The notes: generated by a model not told the origin, from the letters alone. Shown: positions 7,629-15,806, numbered from the stretch's first letter. The stretch is 64,000 nt of DNA from Streptomyces sp. NBC_01241 (GCF_041435435.1 NZ_CP108494.1:3630501-3694500), one strand, 5' to 3'. Translations and numbers: made by a program.

Positions 7629-8426
7629 TCAGAACAGGCTGACGCCCGCCAGCCAGCCCCCGTCGATGACGAACGGCTGCCCGGTGATGTACGAGGAGTC
7701 GTCCGAGGTCAGGAAGAGCGCCAGCGCCGCCACCTCCTCCGGCCTCCCGATCCGCCCCAGCGGTACGAGCTTCCGGTACAGCTCGGCCACCGCCTCCCTG
7801 GACTCCTCCGGGTCCGCGGTCGGGTCCAGCGCCGCCGGGTTGGTCATCGCGGTGTCCACGGCCCCGGGGCACAGTGCGTTGACCCGTATCCTCTTTGCCG
7901 CCAGCTCCACCGCCGCCACCTTCGTCAGCCCGAGCACCGCGTGCTTGGTGGCGGCGTACGCGCCCACGAACGCCATGCCCGTGAGCCCCGTGTACGAGGC
8001 CGTGTTGACGATGGTCCCGCCGCCCGCGGCCTCGATCTCGGGCGCGACGTTCTTGATCCCGAGGAACGCGCCCACCTGATTGACCTGCACCACCTGCTGG
8101 AACTCCTCCAGCGGCGTGGCCACCAGCTCGTTGAACCGCAGGATCCCCGCGTTGTTGACCAGCCCGTCGATCACCCCGAAGGCGTCCTTCGCCGCGGCGA
8201 CGGCGGCCTGCCAGTCCTCCTCCCGGCTCACATCCAGATGGACGAACCGGGCGACGTCCTCCCCCAGTTCCTCCCTCAACCCCTTGGCCAGCGCCTCGCC
8301 CTGCTCGTCGAGCACATCGGCGATCACCACCCGCGCACCCTCCGCCACGAAGAGCCGCGCCTCCTGCTCGCCCTGTCCGCGCGCCGCACCGCTGATCAGC
8401 ACGGTGCGCCCGTCCAGCTTGCCCAT
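7629..8426 (-). CDS. Short-chain dehydrogenase/reductase
   Basis: 265 residues, classical SDR. Rossmann motif SGAARGQGEQEA (about 11-22), DVLDEQ, NNAG (about 88-91), catalytic Ser in NTASYTG, and YAATK (Tyr/Lys pair), with NALCPGAVDTAMT near the end. The sequence is closest by eye to hydroxysteroid/glucose-1-dehydrogenase-like SDRs, which interconvert a hydroxyl and a ketone with NAD(P). ATG after TAGGAG. It lies 10 bases after the LLM gene at 8437, so the two share a transcript whose promoter holds the operator at 9407. Confidence 0.88.
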   Translation of the reverse strand: MGKLDGRTVLISGAARGQGEQEARLFVAEGARVVIADVLDEQGEALAKGLREELGEDVARFVHLDVSREEDWQAAVAAAKDAFGVIDGLVNNAGILRFNELVATPLEEFQQVVQVNQVGAFLGIKNVAPEIEAAGGGTIVNTASYTGLTGMAFVGAYAATKHAVLGLTKVAAVELAAKRIRVNALCPGAVDTAMTNPAALDPTADPEESREAVAELYRKLVPLGRIGRPEEVAALALFLTSDDSSYITGQPFVIDGGWLAGVSLF

Positions 8427-8436
8427 GACCTGACTC

Positions 8437-9381
8437 CTACCTGTCGAGATGGGGTGCGACCTCGGCGGCGAACGCCGTCATCTGGTCGGTCAGTTCGCTA
8501 CGGCTCCGGCTGCGGAACCGCACCTGGATCTGGTGAACGCCCATGGCCCCGTACGCGCGCAGCGACTCGGCGAGCACCTCCGGCTTTCCGGCGAGGGTGC
8601 GCCGCCCCACGGACCACTCCGGCTCACCGACGTACAGCGGCTCGGTGATCGCACCGATGACGATCGGATCCTCGATCCCGGCCGCCTCGCGCAACTCCTT
8701 CAGCCGGGCGATCTGCGCGGGCAGCTTCTCCCGCGGATCGCCCTGCGGCAGCCAGCCGTCGCCCCGCACCGCGGCCCGGCGCACGGCGGCGGGCGAGGAG
8801 CCGCCCACCCAGAGAGGCACCCGCTCCTGGGCCGGCCGCGGCAGCTGCCCGAGACCGGCGAAGGAGTACCGTTCCCCCGCGAACTCGGGGTACTCCTCGG
8901 GACCCAGCGCCGCCTTCAGCGCGTCGATGGTCTCGTCGAGGACCCCGCCCCGCCCGTCGAAGTCCGCCCCGAGCGCCTGAAACTCCTCCGGTACGTGCCC
9001 GGCCCCGACACCGAGGATCAGCCGGCCGCCGCAGAGGTGGTCGAGGGTGGCGTACTGCTTGGCGGTGGCCAGCGGGTGCCGCAGGCCGACGACGGCGACA
9101 TGGCTCATCAGCAGGACCCGCTCGGTGATCCCGGCGAGAAAGGAGAGAGTGGCGACCGGGTCGTACCAGACGGTACCCATGACTCCGGCGAGCCGCCGCG
9201 GAATCGCGACGTGGTCACAGCTCGCCAAATAGGCGAAGCCGGTACGGTCCGCGGTGCGGGCGATCTCCGCGAGATCGGCGGGGGTGGCCACGGCCTCCCA
9301 CCCCTCGGCATAGATGGTGCTCTGTGACTGGACCGGAAGCTGCATCCCGTACGGCAGCGGCCCGGTGAGCGGTATCGGCAC
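8437..9381 (-). CDS. LLM class F420-dependent oxidoreductase
   Basis: 314 residues. YGMQLPVQSQS, GFAYLASCDHVAIPR, GTVWYDPVATLSFLAGIT, RHPLATAKQYATLDHLCGGRLILGVGAGH and VPLWVGGSSPAAVRRAA are the usual blocks of the F420-type luciferase-like family (TIGR03619-like). Start GTG at 9381 after GGAGGAGG. First gene of a leftward unit with the SDR. Such enzymes take hydride from or give it to coenzyme F420; together with the second LLM enzyme, SDR, hydrolase and aldehyde dehydrogenase they suggest stepwise degradation of a ring or amide compound. Confidence 0.85.
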   Translation of the reverse strand: MPIPLTGPLPYGMQLPVQSQSTIYAEGWEAVATPADLAEIARTADRTGFAYLASCDHVAIPRRLAGVMGTVWYDPVATLSFLAGITERVLLMSHVAVVGLRHPLATAKQYATLDHLCGGRLILGVGAGHVPEEFQALGADFDGRGGVLDETIDALKAALGPEEYPEFAGERYSFAGLGQLPRPAQERVPLWVGGSSPAAVRRAAVRGDGWLPQGDPREKLPAQIARLKELREAAGIEDPIVIGAITEPLYVGEPEWSVGRRTLAGKPEVLAESLRAYGAMGVHQIQVRFRSRSRSELTDQMTAFAAEVAPHLDR

Positions 9382-9406
9382 CGACCGGCCTCCTCCCCGC
9401 TTGAAT

Positions 9407-9420
9407 CTGACGCATCGTCA
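9407..9420. promoter_or_regulatory. Operator CTGACGCATCGTCA, copy 3
   Basis: Same core as the sites at 7510 and 7571 (TGACG-CAT-CGTCA), 26 bases before the GTG of the first LLM gene. Both copies with a CAT spacer sit the same distance from their gene starts, which supports a common regulator. Confidence 0.65.
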
Positions 9421-9756
9421 CTTGACGGCGCGGGGGCCATCGTCGTACCTGGCGTCGCATCAGACAAGGGGCGGGAGCGGTCGACCCGGTACGCCGCGGC
9501 GGGAGGCGACCGCCGCCGGGCCCGGCACAAGAGGGCCGCCATGGCTCTGACACGGCCCGCCGCGGCATCGGTCTCGGCAGGCGCCTCGGCCCGGCGCAGG
9601 ATCTCGTCCTCCTCCGCGGCGTCCGTGCGGTCGCGCCTGCGCTCCCGTACGAGGTTGAGCTTCTCCAGGTACTGATCCAGCGGGAGCACCTGCTTGCCGT
9701 CCGCGTGACCGCACCGGCGCGGACGCTTCTGGTGGGGAGCCGCGCCGGCCGGCCGG
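9421..9756 (-). pseudogene. Non-coding stretch with a decayed coding fragment
   Basis: The minus strand from about 9689 to 9540 reads like coding sequence of high third-position GC, with PLDQYLEKLNLVRERRRDRT and an acidic EEDEILRRAEAPAE segment likely to be helical or coiled-coil. Preceding in-frame bases encode CGHADGKQ, but no convincing start or binding site is seen, and beyond 9540 the codon pattern dissolves and the frame runs into the LLM gene. I read this as a fragment of a lost gene. The rest of the stretch shows nothing. Confidence 0.3.
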
Positions 9757-10578
9757 TCAGCAGTCCGGGATCACGGCGCCGTTGTTGTCCCGGGCCTCGT
9801 CATTGCCCCAGCGGGACAGGTAGTAGGCCGAGACGTACGCGCCGCGCCCGTTCTTGCCCGCGTACACCGTGTCCAGGTCCGTCTTCAGCCACCAGTGGTT
9901 GTAGCTGGAGCCCGAACCGACCTGGGCGCCCCACGCCTTGCAGTAGACGTAGTTGGTGCCGGCGTTCAGCACGCCCTGGGCGTCGGCCGTGTTGGGTGCC
10001 GCGTAGCCCGTGGCGTTGGCGAAGGTGTCGACCCAGTACTTACCGCCTCCGCCGCCACCGCAGCCGTTGTCGCTGGTCAGGTACTTGCTGTAGTACGAGC
10101 CTGGGTAGGGGGCCAGCGACTGTCCGTTGATCGCGATGGTCTGGCCCACACCGTTGTACAGCTGCTCGTAGTGGATGTGGGCACCGCTGCTGTTGCCGGT
10201 GGAGCCGGTGACGCCGATCTGCTGGCCCTGGGAGACGGAGGCGCCGTCGGCGACGGAGTACGAGGCGAGGTGGAAGTAGTACGTCTGCCAGCCGCCGCCG
10301 TGATCGATGGCGATGTAGTTGCCCGCACCGCTGGGCTGGGAGTAGCGGTGGGCGGTTCCGCCGGACGAGGCGAGGACCGGGGTACCGGCCGTGGCGCCGC
10401 CGTCGGTGCGGACGAAGTCGAGGGCCGATCTGACCTCGGCCGAGTGGTGGCTGTAGGTCCAGGTCTGGCCGCAGGGGAACGGCGCCTTGAAGTTCGGGGC
10501 CGCGGCGGCGGGGGTCGCGGTGAGCAGCCCCGCGACGAGGGCCACCAGGCCCAGCAGGGCGATACGTATCGAGCGCAT
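9757..10578 (-). CDS. Secreted M23 family metallopeptidase (LasA-like)
   Basis: 273 residues. A signal peptide (residues 1-27) ends in ATPAAAA. The peptidase domain shows H45 and D54 (HSAEVRSALDF), YYFHLASYS around H103 and GAHIHYEQL (H134, H136), the zinc and catalytic residues of lysostaphin/LasA-type enzymes that cut peptide bridges of peptidoglycan. A Gly run (about 175-181) links it to a C-terminal domain of about 90 residues with a probable disulfide (C in YVYCKAW and PDC), perhaps for wall binding. ATG after GGAGGATGACCGC. Alone in its transcript. Confidence 0.88.
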   Translation of the reverse strand: MRSIRIALLGLVALVAGLLTATPAAAAPNFKAPFPCGQTWTYSHHSAEVRSALDFVRTDGGATAGTPVLASSGGTAHRYSQPSGAGNYIAIDHGGGWQTYYFHLASYSVADGASVSQGQQIGVTGSTGNSSGAHIHYEQLYNGVGQTIAINGQSLAPYPGSYYSKYLTSDNGCGGGGGGKYWVDTFANATGYAAPNTADAQGVLNAGTNYVYCKAWGAQVGSGSSYNHWWLKTDLDTVYAGKNGRGAYVSAYYLSRWGNDEARDNNGAVIPDC

Positions 10579-10712
10579 GCGCGGTCATCCTCCGAGTCGA
10601 TTCCGAGTGGAGCACCGAGGTACGGGAGAGCCTTCCGGGTTGAACGGACCCAAGAGTGCCGGAAGTTCGATTGCCCCGTAAGACCTGTGGAGCTCGGCGG
10701 AAACGACATGGA

Positions 10713-10770
10713 GCTGCCGCAGCAGACGACCTTCATCTGCTGCGGCAGCGACTTCGGGAACTGTCCCGAA
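10713..10770. terminator. Two adjacent hairpins after the collagen-like gene
   Basis: Arms 10713-10726 and 10736-10749 form a 14-bp perfect stem with a 9-base loop; 10753-10759 and 10764-10770 form a second 7-bp stem with ACTG loop. They lie 43 bases past the collagen-like gene stop and before the peptidase promoter, so a terminator is likely. A 22-codon open frame (10708-10776, plus strand) crosses both stems. Confidence 0.7.
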
Positions 10771-10812
10771 CCCTAAGCGGGTTCCTGGCCATTCCCCTTC
10801 GAACTAGTCACG

Positions 10813-13149
10813 TCACGCGCTGGCGGGAATGCAGACCGCGTAAGACTGGACGGTCTGCGGACCGGCACCGTTGTTGTACGCGGACACGTGCCAGGTGTTG
10901 GTCGGGGTGTCCGGGTAGCTCGCGGTCCAGCTGATCTCGTTGTTCTGGTTCTGGTTCAGGGCACCGCCCCCGGTCAGCACGGTCCCGGCAGGGCACACAG
11001 CATTGATGTCCTGGACGCTGCCGCCGGCGGGGATGAGCGTGGCGGCGCTGGTGGCGGTCTGAGACGGGCCGACAGGCCCCGTCGCGCCGGTGGCGCCGGT
11101 CGCGCCCGTCGGACCCGCAGGCCCGGTCGCACCGGTGGCGCCGTCAGCACCATTGGTACCAGCCGCACCCGTCGGACCCACAGGACCCGTCGCACCGGTC
11201 GCACCATCAGCACCGTTAGTACCAGCCGCACCCGTCGGACCCACAGGACCCGTCTCACCGGTCGCACCATCAGCACCGTTAGTACCAGCCGCACCCGTCG
11301 GACCCACAGGACCCGTCTCACCGGTCGCACCATCAGCACCGTTAGTACCAGCCGCACCCGTGGCACCCGTGGCACCGGTCGGACCCGCAGGCCCGGTCAC
11401 ACCATCAACACCGTTGGTACCAGCCGCACCCGTGGCACCGGTCGGACCCGCAGGCCCGGTCACACCATCAACACCGTTAGTACCAGCCGCACCCGTGGCA
11501 CCCGTGGCACCGGTCGGACCCGCAGGCCCGGTCACACCATCAACACCGTTGGTACCAGCCGCACCCGTCGGACCCACAGGACCCGTCGCACCGGTCGCAC
11601 CATCAGCACCGTTAGTACCAGCCGCACCCGTGGCACCGGTCGGACCCGCAGGCCCGGTCACACCATCAACACCGTTGGTACCAGCCGCACCCGTCGGACC
11701 CACAGGACCCGTCGCACCGGTCGCACCATCAGCACCGTTAGTACCAGCCGCACCCGTGGCACCCGTGGCACCGGTCGGACCCGCAGGCCCGGTCACACCG
11801 GTCGCACCATCAACACCGTTAGTACCAGCCGCACCCGTCGGACCCACAGGACCCGTCGCACCGGTCGCACCATCAGCACCGTTAGTACCAGCCGCACCCG
11901 TGGCACCCGTGGCACCGGTCGGACCCGCAGGCCCGGTCACACCGGTCGCACCATCAACACCGTTAGTACCAGCCGCACCCGTGGCACCCGTGGCACCGGT
12001 CGGACCCGCAGGCCCGGTCACACCATCAACACCGTTGGTACCAGCCGCACCCGTGGCACCGGTCGCACCCTGCAGACCCGTCGCACCCGTCGGACCGGTC
12101 GCACCAGTCGCACCAGTCGCACCATTAGCACCGTTGGCACCGGACGCACCCGTGGCACCGGTCGCACCCTGCAGACCCGTCGCACCCGTCGGACCGGTCG
12201 CACCGGTCGGACCGTGAGCACCGACCGCACCAGACGCACCCGTGGCACCGGTCGCACCCTGCAGACCCGTCGCACCCGTCGGACCGGCCGGACCGGTCGC
12301 ACCATTAGCACCGTTGGCACCCGCCGGACCCGTGGCACCGGTCACACCCTGCAGACCCGTCGCACCCGTCGCACCCGTCGGACCGGTCGCACCGGTCGCA
12401 CCATTAGCACCGTTGGCACCCGCCGGACCCGTGGCACCGGTCACACCCTGCAGACCCGTCGCACCCGTCGCACCCGTCGGACCGGTCGCGCCATTGGCAC
12501 CGTTGGCACCGGACGCACCCGTGGCACCGGTCACACCCTGCAGACCCGTCGCACCCGTCGCACCCGTCGGACCGGTCGCGCCATTGGCACCGTTGGCACC
12601 GGACGCACCCGTGGCACCGGTCACACCCTGCAGACCCGTCGCACCGGTGGGACCGGTCGGACCGGTCGTGCCGGTCGTGCCGTGGGCACCCGTCGGACCC
12701 GTCGGACCCATGGGCCCCGTGGGCCCCGTCGGACCGGTGGGACCGTTGCCCGGGAAGCTGTCGCAGAACGGCACTGCGGTCTGCGTCGAAATGTAGCGGG
12801 CGCTCATCCAGCCACTGCCATTGGACAGCAGGTACCACAGCGAGTTCCCGCCGACGTTCTGGCCGTCCACCTGGCAGGCGATGGACACTGTGCCGCCGGA
12901 CGGCACGTTGCCCACGATCTGCGACTGGGTGGTGGGGCCGCTGCGGATGTTCTGAGAGGTCTGGGAGATGACCGTCCCGGACACGCTGGCCGCCACCCGG
13001 CTCGCCATCACTCGGTTGACCGCCTGCGAACCCGTGAGGTTCGGCGTTCCGTGAGCGATGTCCATGGGGCACAGCGCCAGGGTCATTCCCAGCGACATGG
13101 CACCCAGGATGGAACGGGACAGAACGTCCCGGCTTCTCGATTTGCGCAT
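10813..13149 (-). CDS. Secreted SH3-domain protein with collagen-like Gly-X-Y repeat region
   Basis: 778 residues. Residues 1-35 form a signal-like region (SILGAMSLGMTLALCPMDIAHG). Residues about 58-125 are a bacterial SH3 (SH3b) domain: NIRSGPTTQSQIVGNVPSGG and WYLLSNGSGWMSARYIS. From about 136 to 696 the chain is a near-uninterrupted Gly-X-Y array of about 187 triplets, dominated by GATGPT, GPAGPT, GTNGADG and GLQGVT units. The last 82 residues form a globular domain with two Cys (NAVCPAG and YAVCIP), likely a trimerisation or capping domain. ATG after AAGGAATC. By analogy with other bacterial collagen-like proteins it should form a triple-helical surface or spore-coat fibre; the binding target of the SH3 part is unknown. 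Confidence 0.85.
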   Translation of the reverse strand: MRKSRSRDVLSRSILGAMSLGMTLALCPMDIAHGTPNLTGSQAVNRVMASRVAASVSGTVISQTSQNIRSGPTTQSQIVGNVPSGGTVSIACQVDGQNVGGNSLWYLLSNGSGWMSARYISTQTAVPFCDSFPGNGPTGPTGPTGPMGPTGPTGAHGTTGTTGPTGPTGATGLQGVTGATGASGANGANGATGPTGATGATGLQGVTGATGASGANGANGATGPTGATGATGLQGVTGATGPAGANGANGATGATGPTGATGATGLQGVTGATGPAGANGANGATGPAGPTGATGLQGATGATGASGAVGAHGPTGATGPTGATGLQGATGATGASGANGANGATGATGATGPTGATGLQGATGATGAAGTNGVDGVTGPAGPTGATGATGAAGTNGVDGATGVTGPAGPTGATGATGAAGTNGADGATGATGPVGPTGAAGTNGVDGATGVTGPAGPTGATGATGAAGTNGADGATGATGPVGPTGAAGTNGVDGVTGPAGPTGATGAAGTNGADGATGATGPVGPTGAAGTNGVDGVTGPAGPTGATGATGAAGTNGVDGVTGPAGPTGATGAAGTNGVDGVTGPAGPTGATGATGAAGTNGADGATGETGPVGPTGAAGTNGADGATGETGPVGPTGAAGTNGADGATGATGPVGPTGAAGTNGADGATGATGPAGPTGATGATGATGPVGPSQTATSAATLIPAGGSVQDINAVCPAGTVLTGGGALNQNQNNEISWTASYPDTPTNTWHVSAYNNGAGPQTVQSYAVCIPASA
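11090..12760 (-). repeat. Tandem repeat array encoding the collagen-like region
   Basis: Two block types are visible. The gene-proximal part (about 12055-12660) repeats a unit of about 27 codons containing GATGLQGVTGATGASGANG. The distal part (about 11100-12054) repeats units of 18-24 codons containing GAAGTNGADG or GAAGTNGVDGVTGPAGPTG. Copies are nearly identical at the DNA level, including codons rare for this genome such as ACT, AAT and GCT. Such an array should change length by slippage or recombination and is hard to assemble. Confidence 0.85.
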
Positions 13150-13486
13150 CTTGATTCCTTACCGGATCTGCATGGATCGGAGCCTGGACTGTGGCAGCAG
13201 CGGCAAGTCAATGGCATATGCGCCACGCCGGTCATCTACCGTCTGGATGCAGACCGCTCCCCATGCGAGTGAGAAGAGCTTCGGCCATCTGCCCCTTTTT
13301 TCAGCCTGGTTAAGCCGGTTGAGCATTTCGACCCGATGCCCGGATTAACTGCAATCCATCTTCCGCGCCAATTTACCTTGGACATTGCTCCATTGAGCCG
13401 GATTGGCAGACGTATATGACTAATCCAGGATCCGGAAAAGGCTCGGAAACCGTCCCGCCCGGTGACAACGGCCGCCGCCTGTGCGG
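13150..13486. other. Upstream region of the collagen-like gene, no gene seen
   Basis: This 337-base stretch is less GC-rich than its surroundings and has no codon bias in any frame. It should hold the promoter of the collagen-like gene and the 3' side of the decayed thiolase. A minus-strand open frame from 13490 to 13236 has no family resemblance and was not called. Confidence 0.5.
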
Positions 13487-13870
13487 TCACTTCCGGTACA
13501 TCGCCTCGATCTCCTTCTCGAAGTCCCGTGCGATCGCGGTGCGCTTCAGGATGACGAGGTCGTCCAGGAAGCCACGTCCGTACGCGGCCGCGAGGCGCTG
13601 GTGGCTGGTGGCCGCGAGGCGATCCTGCTCCTCGCGGGTGATGCCCCGGCGGCGGGCGGTCACCGCCGCGTGGTCGCCCATCGAGAGGCCGGTGCGGGGT
13701 TCGGCGTTGCGCGGGATGTCCGGGACGAGATGCCGTGGACGTACGCGCGCAAGTGCCTTGATCCCGGCCCCTGTCGACGTTGCCCGGCGAGCGGTGAGCA
13801 GCTGCTGGTCGGAGACCTGCGCGTACGGACCGCCGGAGCGGGCGAACGGGGTGCGGCTGCCGCCGATCAC
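13487..13870 (-). pseudogene. Internally deleted acetyl-CoA acetyltransferase (thiolase)
   Basis: The frame opens with IGGSRTPFARSGGPYAQVSD, the thiolase N terminus of a roughly 425-residue FadA/FadI-like enzyme. After LLTA it jumps to RRATSTGAGIKALARVRPRH and IPRNAEPRTGLSMGDHAAVT, which lie near the middle of the intact family; the region with the catalytic Cys is missing. After FLDDLVI the sequence leaves the family and ends LKRTAIARDFEKEIEAMYRK, which I cannot place. No catalytic Cys, no His/Cys C-terminal motif, and no good start (an in-frame stop precedes the GTG). A non-functional remnant. It is divergent from the equally deleted FabG gene. Confidence 0.75.
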
Positions 13871-13993
13871 CGCGACCCTGCGGGGCTGCGGAGTGCGAGG
13901 GGCATCATCTCGGCCGGCTCATCTCGACCAGCTCCTGACCCTTCAGTAACCTTACTTTGGAGTAAATCCAGGATCGAGCAGGGAGTCCGGACA

Positions 13994-14323
13994 ATGGCCG
14001 ATCGCTATCTGCACTTCACCGGCACAGCACCCGGCCGGTTCCTGACCCGGCGGCTCGGCCTCCCGCAGGCGCAGGACGAGTTGACCCGTACCACCGACCA
14101 CGGTGTCACGGTCAACGCGGTGGCCCCGGGCTTCATCGAGACGAAGATGACCGCGGCCGTCCCCCTCTTCATCCGGGAGGCGGGCCGCCGGATGAACTCT
14201 CTTGCGCAGGGCGGTTTGCCGGTCGATGTCGCCGAGACCATCGCCTGGTTCGTCCAGCCCTCGTCGACGGCCGTCAACGGCCAGATCGTGCGGGTCTGCG
14301 GCCAGAGCCTGCTGGGTGCGTGA
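13994..14323 (+). pseudogene. Internally deleted 3-oxoacyl-ACP reductase (FabG-like)
   Basis: 109 residues. It begins ADRYLHFTGTAPGRFLTRRL, the start of the long (about 450-residue) FabG-like reductases that neighbour thiolase and MaoC genes in actinobacteria, then jumps after about residue 28 to HGVTVNAVAPGFIETKMTAA and the SDR C terminus ending NGQIVRVCGQSLLGA. The Rossmann, Ser and Tyr-Lys segments are gone, so it cannot be an active reductase. The frame stayed open across the deletion, and the promoter region (with ACCTTACTTTGGAGTAAATC at about 13950-13970) and MaoC gene remain. Confidence 0.78.
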
Positions 14324-14326
14324 CCC

Positions 14327-15199
14327 ATGCCGAATCTGAACGTGACACTCGTACGGGCAGCTGTCACGTTCCCGTTCAAGAGGGCCCCTCGCCCGGGCGC
14401 CGCCGTACCCACCGGCCGGGCGGTCCTCCCGGCCGCGCCGATCGCACCGGGCCCCCTCGCCTCGTACCGACGGGTCTGCGGCTTCTCCGGAACGGGCGCG
14501 CTGCCGCTCACGTACCCGCATGTGCTGGGCTTCCCGCTCGCCATGCGGCTGATGACGGCCAGGGGGTTCCCGCTGCCGGTCGTCGGGCTCGTCCACACCT
14601 GGATCGAGATCACCCGCCACCGGACCCTGCGCCCGGCCGATCCGCTCGAACTCACGGTGTACGCCGACGGGTCGGCCCCGCACCGGCGCGGCACCGAGGT
14701 CACGTTGGTCACCGAGGCACGGCTGGCGGGCGAGCTGGTCTGGGAGTCCCGCAGCGGCTATCTCTCCCGGCACGCGACGCGCGCGCCCGTCGCCACGGGG
14801 GCCCCGGCCCCGGACCCGAGCCCGGTCCCCGAGCTTCCCGCCGTCGCCGAGTGGTGGCTCCCCGGCGATCTGGGGCGCCGTTACGGTGCCGCGTCGGGCG
14901 ACCGCAACCCCATCCACCTGTACGCGCTCACCGCCCGGCTCTTCGGCTTCCCCCGGGCCATCGCCCACGGCATGTGGACCGTCGCCCGCTGCCTGGCCGC
15001 GGCACCGCGGCCCGATGAAGTCCGGTGGGTCCGGGCCGACTTCAGGGCTCCCGTCCTGCTGCCCGCCACCGTCATCTACGCGGCGGACCCCACCGGCTTC
15101 CAGTTGCGCGGCGCGGACCGCATCCACCTCACCGGGACGACACTCAGGTCGCCCGGTCCGCGGCCCGGTTCGTCGGCTGCCACGGACGGCCGTTCATAA
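14327..15199 (+). CDS. MaoC-like dehydratase / hydratase
   Basis: 290 residues, two hot-dog halves. The second holds the hydratase motif with the catalytic Asp/His pair: RYGAASGDRNPIHLYALTAR, then FPRAIAHGMWTVARCLAA. The first half begins RRVCGFSGTGALPLTYPHVL. Such proteins hydrate enoyl-CoA or enoyl-ACP. It starts 3 bases after the FabG remnant stop and has no clear binding site of its own, so it would depend on translation through the remnant. Its last 56 bases overlap the convergent TetR gene; the usual short end of the family may have been lost by a frameshift. Likely intact but now without its partner enzymes. Confidence 0.8.
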   Translation: MPNLNVTLVRAAVTFPFKRAPRPGAAVPTGRAVLPAAPIAPGPLASYRRVCGFSGTGALPLTYPHVLGFPLAMRLMTARGFPLPVVGLVHTWIEITRHRTLRPADPLELTVYADGSAPHRRGTEVTLVTEARLAGELVWESRSGYLSRHATRAPVATGAPAPDPSPVPELPAVAEWWLPGDLGRRYGAASGDRNPIHLYALTARLFGFPRAIAHGMWTVARCLAAAPRPDEVRWVRADFRAPVLLPATVIYAADPTGFQLRGADRIHLTGTTLRSPGPRPGSSAATDGRS

Positions 15200-15806
15200 G
15201 GTTCTCCAGCCCCGCCCAGGAGAAGTTCATCAGAGTGGCCGCGGCCTCCTTCGCCGAGATGCCCGGGGTCTCGTTCGCCCACCCGGCGAGCGATTCCGCG
15301 GCCCCCACGAGCGCCTGCGCCAGCCCCGCCACATCGCGGCCGGGGAGCGCCGGGTCGTGGTGCGCCTCGCGTGCCGCGGCCCCGATCAGACCCGTCACGA
15401 ACGCCACGATCTCGTCCCGCATCGCCGTGACCTCGGCGGCGAAGGGCTCCCCGTGCGTGCGCGCCTGGCGGTGCAGCACCGACCAGCCGTCCGGATGCTC
15501 CGCCGTGTGCCTGAAGAACGCGCGCAGCCCGGACCACAGTTGCCGGTCGGCCGGAAGTCCCGGCTCCGCCCCGGCACGTACCGCGTCGACCAGTGCTTTC
15601 GCCTCGCGCCGGATGCAGGCGGTGAAAAGCTCTTCCTTGGAGTTGAGGTACAGATACACCAAGGGCTTGGACACCCCGGCCAGCTCGGCGATCTCGTCCA
15701 TCGACGCGGCACGGTATCCGCGCTGCCCGAAGGTCCGCACGGCGGCGTCCATCATCTGCTGCTCACGCACGGCACGCGGCATCCGTCTGCTCTTCACAGC
15801 ACCCAC
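15144..15806 (-). CDS. TetR family transcriptional regulator
   Basis: 220 residues. N-terminal HTH: MMDAAVRTFGQRGYRAASMD, EIAELAGVSKPLVYLYLNSKEEL (about 18-62). The rest is the all-helical ligand domain, with WSGLRAFFRHTAEHPDGW and AGLAQALVGAAESLAGW. The GTG at 15806 follows GGGAGGAAG and is preferred to longer alternatives. It probably controls the divergent thiolase/FabG/MaoC locus, as in other streptomycetes where this regulator accompanies these genes (from memory). It is also a candidate for the TGACG-CAT-CGTCA sites, though no copy lies beside it. Confidence 0.85.
   Translation of the reverse strand: MGAVKSRRMPRAVREQQMMDAAVRTFGQRGYRAASMDEIAELAGVSKPLVYLYLNSKEELFTACIRREAKALVDAVRAGAEPGLPADRQLWSGLRAFFRHTAEHPDGWSVLHRQARTHGEPFAAEVTAMRDEIVAFVTGLIGAAAREAHHDPALPGRDVAGLAQALVGAAESLAGWANETPGISAKEAAATLMNFSWAGLENLMNGRPWQPTNRAADRAT

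Noticed and set aside
6306..8648. 780-codon plus-strand frame opposite the LLM and SDR genes
   Set aside because: Antisense to three recognised enzymes and it crosses their intergenic operators.
11090..12760. CRISPR-like regular repeats
   Set aside because: Repeats are multiples of three, encode Gly-X-Y, and have no unique spacers or cas genes nearby.
10888..13272. 794-codon plus-strand frame rich in Arg/Thr (and a Pro/Ala/Val frame at 11090-12217)
   Set aside because: It is the antisense reading of the collagen repeats; the minus strand has signal peptide, SH3 domain, binding site and end domain.
13236..13490. 84-codon minus-strand frame upstream of the collagen-like gene
   Set aside because: No codon bias, and it lies in the promoter stretch.
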